64,000 nt of DNA, taken from Paralvinella palmiformis. Taxonomy: Eukaryota > Annelida > Polychaeta > Terebellida > Alvinellidae. Shown in pieces: positions 60,714 through 64,000 of the stretch. The DNA lies in contig JAODUP010000130.1 in assembly GCA_025642065.1 (NCBI GenBank), positions 1 through 64,000 on the forward strand. The letters are read 5' to 3'. The notes below the pieces were generated by a model. That model ran no database searches. It had not been told where the DNA came from and saw only the letters and a list, made by a program, of their open reading frames with translations. A program made the translations under genes and the position numbers. Within the stretch, counting starts at the first letter, position 1; the number at the start of each line of letters is the position of its first letter.

Positions 60714-63700
60714 ATAACTACTTATGGATTGACTCGTTTACTTACCAGTGGTCCACCTACATATGGTGACACCATGCCACTAATCTGTGCGAATACAGCG
60801 GCAAAAGCCAAAGCAGCGTTTCTCACTTCTGTCGGAAACACTTCTGATGCGAAGACGTAAATTGCAGAAAATCCAACTGTGACGAAAGCACGTCCAACAA
60901 AACTCAATGCTGTGTCAGCTACATCATAACCTGTTCTCATTTAAATAAATCACACAGCAAAAAGAACTTTAAATACAAGGATACATTTTGTTAATATTAA
61001 AATATTGGCATTATGGCTATATTGTGTTGGGTTTTAATATCACGTCAATACTATGCTAAATATGAGAATATGTGATTCAGATAACTCTCATGTATAATAT
61101 ACAGATTTTCTTGAAAGTTCAATGTTATTATTGAATTACGTTTGTAAGCGTTTTGTATAGATTCTATCATTTCATCGTAATTTATAACCAACTTCTAATT
61201 AGTTAATCCCGAAGACACTACATATTCATATACTATCCTGTAGGTACTATATAATCACGTTCCTTCATTTGCCATCTGAATACTAATAATATTCGTACTA
61301 ACAAAGACTCTTCAAAAGCGCCGTTAAGAACTATATGAGAAATGTTGAATGATATTTTACCGAAAAATTAACGTATTGAGTTTTAAGAATTCGTTTAAGA
61401 TTTTCAACCTGTTCCAGAAACTGGAAGCTGCTACATTATATTTATGGTAGCCATATCAAGCTCGAGATTACTTCTTGATTGGCAAGGAGTGTATTGTCAT
61501 TGATAAAGTTATAGGTTGTTAAAAGAAAAGCTTCAAATAAACATGCCGTCTCACGAGTAACCAAGGTGCATTGCATTATTTATCAGAATGTTTGCTAAAA
61601 GAGTCAGGAACCACTTTACTAAATGTTTCTTGTGTCAAGAATACTTTTTAGACATTGCATGTTTTGAAGACGGTTGTTTTGAAACATTACTTGACATTAC
61701 AACCATGTCTTTTAATCGATTAGATAAACAGACTAGAATCAACTATCTTAAAAGCAATAGACAAATCTAAAAAGAATCTAAAAAATTGGCATACCTGAAC
61801 TAATTTGAATGATAATATTATTTCTAACTTGAACCAAGACACTATTCAATTTTGAGCTCATTATATTTATAGATTGCCGTATTTATTATTCAACCAGTGT
61901 TTACTTACATGGGAAATGGCTTATATTTCGCTAATTGCACATAAAAATAACAAATTGGAGAAAGCTGGAAATTCGTTTAAACATCACAGTCCAACCTGGG
62001 ATTTTTATGATTTTCTGATATCATATTTTATAGATCGCATAAAAACACCCACAAATAACGAATGACTAACTATCAGCGTAATTGAATTGATCGGGACATT
62101 AATGCACTTCTTTACGAAGTAGTAGACTTAGGGTCAGCTGCACACAAAAAAAACTGATCTTAGTCTCTGGAAGGGGGTAAATCGATTTCATCGTAGATAG
62201 GTAGGATTCTTAAATTAACAGCTTACACTTTGAAAAGTTGATCAATCAGTTGATCTATTGTCTATATTAAATTGTTTTTTTTTAAATGTATTTACAATCA
62301 TACTTAACAACTTGCTGCATGTAATTACAATATAATATGGGTGTAAAACTGTGGTGTATTACACATAAGTGTTCAACATAATGATTTACTGCTGTATGAT
62401 TATTTTCGCATGTTTCATTGCTGGAGTATCGGAGGGAATGCCACCATTTTAATACAATCGCCTGATCAGGCAACAGTTGACGATCACTAGACGCATGAAA
62501 ACGTGCATTTAAAGGCAAACATTGCCATATTGGACTAGTGGTGTTAGCAAATTAGCCACATTAATCCACTTGGGTTGAATGGATTTGCAGAAACTTCATG
62601 ACTCACCAAATAATAATAACAATGACCATTGGGATGCTGCTATTAGAAAATTAGATGATCGTTTTTCGTCAATGAATCATGTATCCCATTAAAGGCATTC
62701 ATTTCGCAAAACTAAACAAGTCTGATTAATTATTTTATCATGTTGTAGTGCAGTTGAGAACACATACTAAAGTCTGTGATTTTGGAGTTCAGGCAGTTTG
62801 TTTTATTAGGGATCGAGTACATCCGTGATTAAATTCTCAAATGTTCAAATGCGTTGGAAAGTTGAAAATCTGTTCACCTTATGTTACGTATTGATAAGAT
62901 GGCACACAATTTGGTGAGTCAGTGATTCGAACACGGGTGGCAGTGATCTGTGGTCCAACACGTTACCGCTAGACCACGGAAGGGCTATTCGTCATTAAGA
63001 GACTTTCATAATGTAAATCACCTAAGACTGTGTCCAGTGTTGTTTTGCTATCTATGGTATCATCGTGCAACACTATAGACCCAACGGACCGACGAAAACT
63101 GGCTTAGCCAATTTGCTGCGATATGGTGCTACATCGGAGAATTCATAATGAAGAATCACGACTCGTTTTAATCCAGAAATATTATCTCAGATGTGTATGT
63201 ACATCGTAGAACATATATCCACGGTGAGGCATGTAAACAATGTAAAATGATGATGATTTGTGTCTTTTGTGGGCCGATGACATGATTATAAGCCACATAT
63301 AAACAGTGTAAATGCTGATTTGTATCTTCGCCTCATAAAATGTCCTATCCGGCCCGGCGACATGATTAAAATTCACATGTAAACAGTGTAAAATGATGAT
63401 GATCTATTTGTTCTTGACCTCTTAAAGTGGTCCTATGTGGCCCATTAACATGATTACAAATTCATACAATTATGACGGGTTCGTTTAGATATATTTATAA
63501 TGTTATCTTTTGTCTGGAGTTAGCTTTTAGAAATAAACAATAATTCAACAGATTCATTATTTCGACTTACCTTCGATTATTAGGCCTATCCTAATAAAAC
63601 ATGCCACTCCAGCTATCAGAAGTGATAGACAACATGTCAATCTAAAACATGTATATGTTCTTTTAATACATTTTAATACGAAATATTAAGCATATTTTTT

Positions 63701-64000
63701 GTTTTCGATTTACAAAACAAAAACATCTGTCTGACGTTCAAGACTATGTGTTCAGCGACCAATCAATAATAAAAAAACAATAAAAAAAGTATACGTTCGG
63801 ATTAGAGTATTAAATCACGCCAATAATGATTCTATAGATAATTACCTGCGTCCCGTCCGCTTCCAGTTACAAAATAAGATACACAATAAGTTGGCTGGGA
63901 TCTCTACAGCAGCAGATATAACAGTGTTGGTAAACACACTGCCAGACAATGATCCTATGTTAAATGACAGCGCATAATATATGAGATTCACTGTAAACCT
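59674..64000 (-). CDS. SLC22-like organic ion transporter, 3' half (5' part outside window)
   Basis: Visible exons in transcript order: about 63998-63846, 63641-63571, 60930-60746, 60095-59959, 59809-59674 (stop). Joined, they give FTVNLIYYALSFNIGSLSG and VEIPANLLCILFCNWKRTGR (TM7-8 of the SLC22 fold), TCCLSLLIAGVACFIRIGLI, then GRAFVTVGFSAIYVFASEVF followed by PTEVRN, the conserved TM10-11 signature of organic anion/cation transporters. These are followed by SGFSVLVLPETLGESLFET, the family's last helix and its PETxGxxLPET-like motif, and a Ser/Asp-rich cytoplasmic tail. The first two bases read at the edge (64000-63999) look like the AG acceptor, so the first visible exon probably starts at 63998 and completes a Trp codon. 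The substrate cannot be predicted. SLC22 proteins are plasma-membrane MFS carriers with 12 helices. Confidence 0.88.
60676..60710. repeat. (AT)n microsatellite beside SLC22 exon
   Basis: About 16 AT units 36 bp from the GT donor side of the exon at 60746-60930. Confidence 0.93.
62924..62987 (-). mobile_element. SINE (family 1) tRNA-like head only
   Basis: About 64 bp match the tRNA-like head (attcgaacacgggtggcagt ... ctagaccacgga on the plus strand) with no body. It lies in an intron of the SLC22 gene. It is either a fragment or an older tRNA-like relic. Confidence 0.7.

Overview
This is a eukaryotic (metazoan) nuclear window, most likely from a mollusc or another lophotrochozoan; that placement is an inference. 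The evidence is spliced genes with GT-AG introns, dense (AT)n, (CA)n, (TAG)n and (GATG)n microsatellites, several tRNA-derived SINE families, decayed CR1/L2-type LINEs and a hAT-like MITE. There is no bacterial-style operon, no CRISPR array and no rRNA.

Layout. (1) 1-4824 is intergenic with microsatellites. (2) 4825-15041, minus strand: gene A, 13 exons, 672 aa, a predicted secreted-then-anchored type I membrane protein. (3) 15042-35867 is a retrotransposon graveyard: CR1/L2 3' fragments, a LINE with an inverted 5' part, dispersed ~200-500 bp repeats and two minisatellites. (4) 35868-45295, minus strand: gene B, 13 exons, 750 aa, the tandem paralogue of gene A. Every one of its 11 internal exons has the same length as its counterpart in gene A. 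(5) 50673-53255, plus strand: a complete 3-exon glycosyltransferase family 92-like gene. (6) 53256-59673 is intergenic, with a hAT-like MITE and a FLYWCH-like remnant. (7) 59674-64000, minus strand: the 3' half of an SLC22-type organic ion transporter that runs off the right edge.

The most notable content is the gene A/B pair. Each protein has a signal peptide, two copies of a ~300-residue module (a beta-rich 'FQVW...LGW' domain followed by a cadherin-like domain), a Thr-rich stalk, one membrane helix and a conserved 11-residue cytoplasmic tail containing CysCys. The two modules are internal duplicates: intron phases repeat in the same order and two exon pairs have identical lengths (165 and 85 bp). 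The paralogues differ mainly in the stalk, where gene B carries eleven 21-bp units encoding Thr5-Glu-Pro. They share a 216-bp stretch of perfect identity across the last exon and intron, which points to recent gene conversion. I do not recognise a named family for the full architecture, so function (adhesion or surface recognition) is inferred. The other two genes (GT92 and SLC22) show no evident functional link to this pair.
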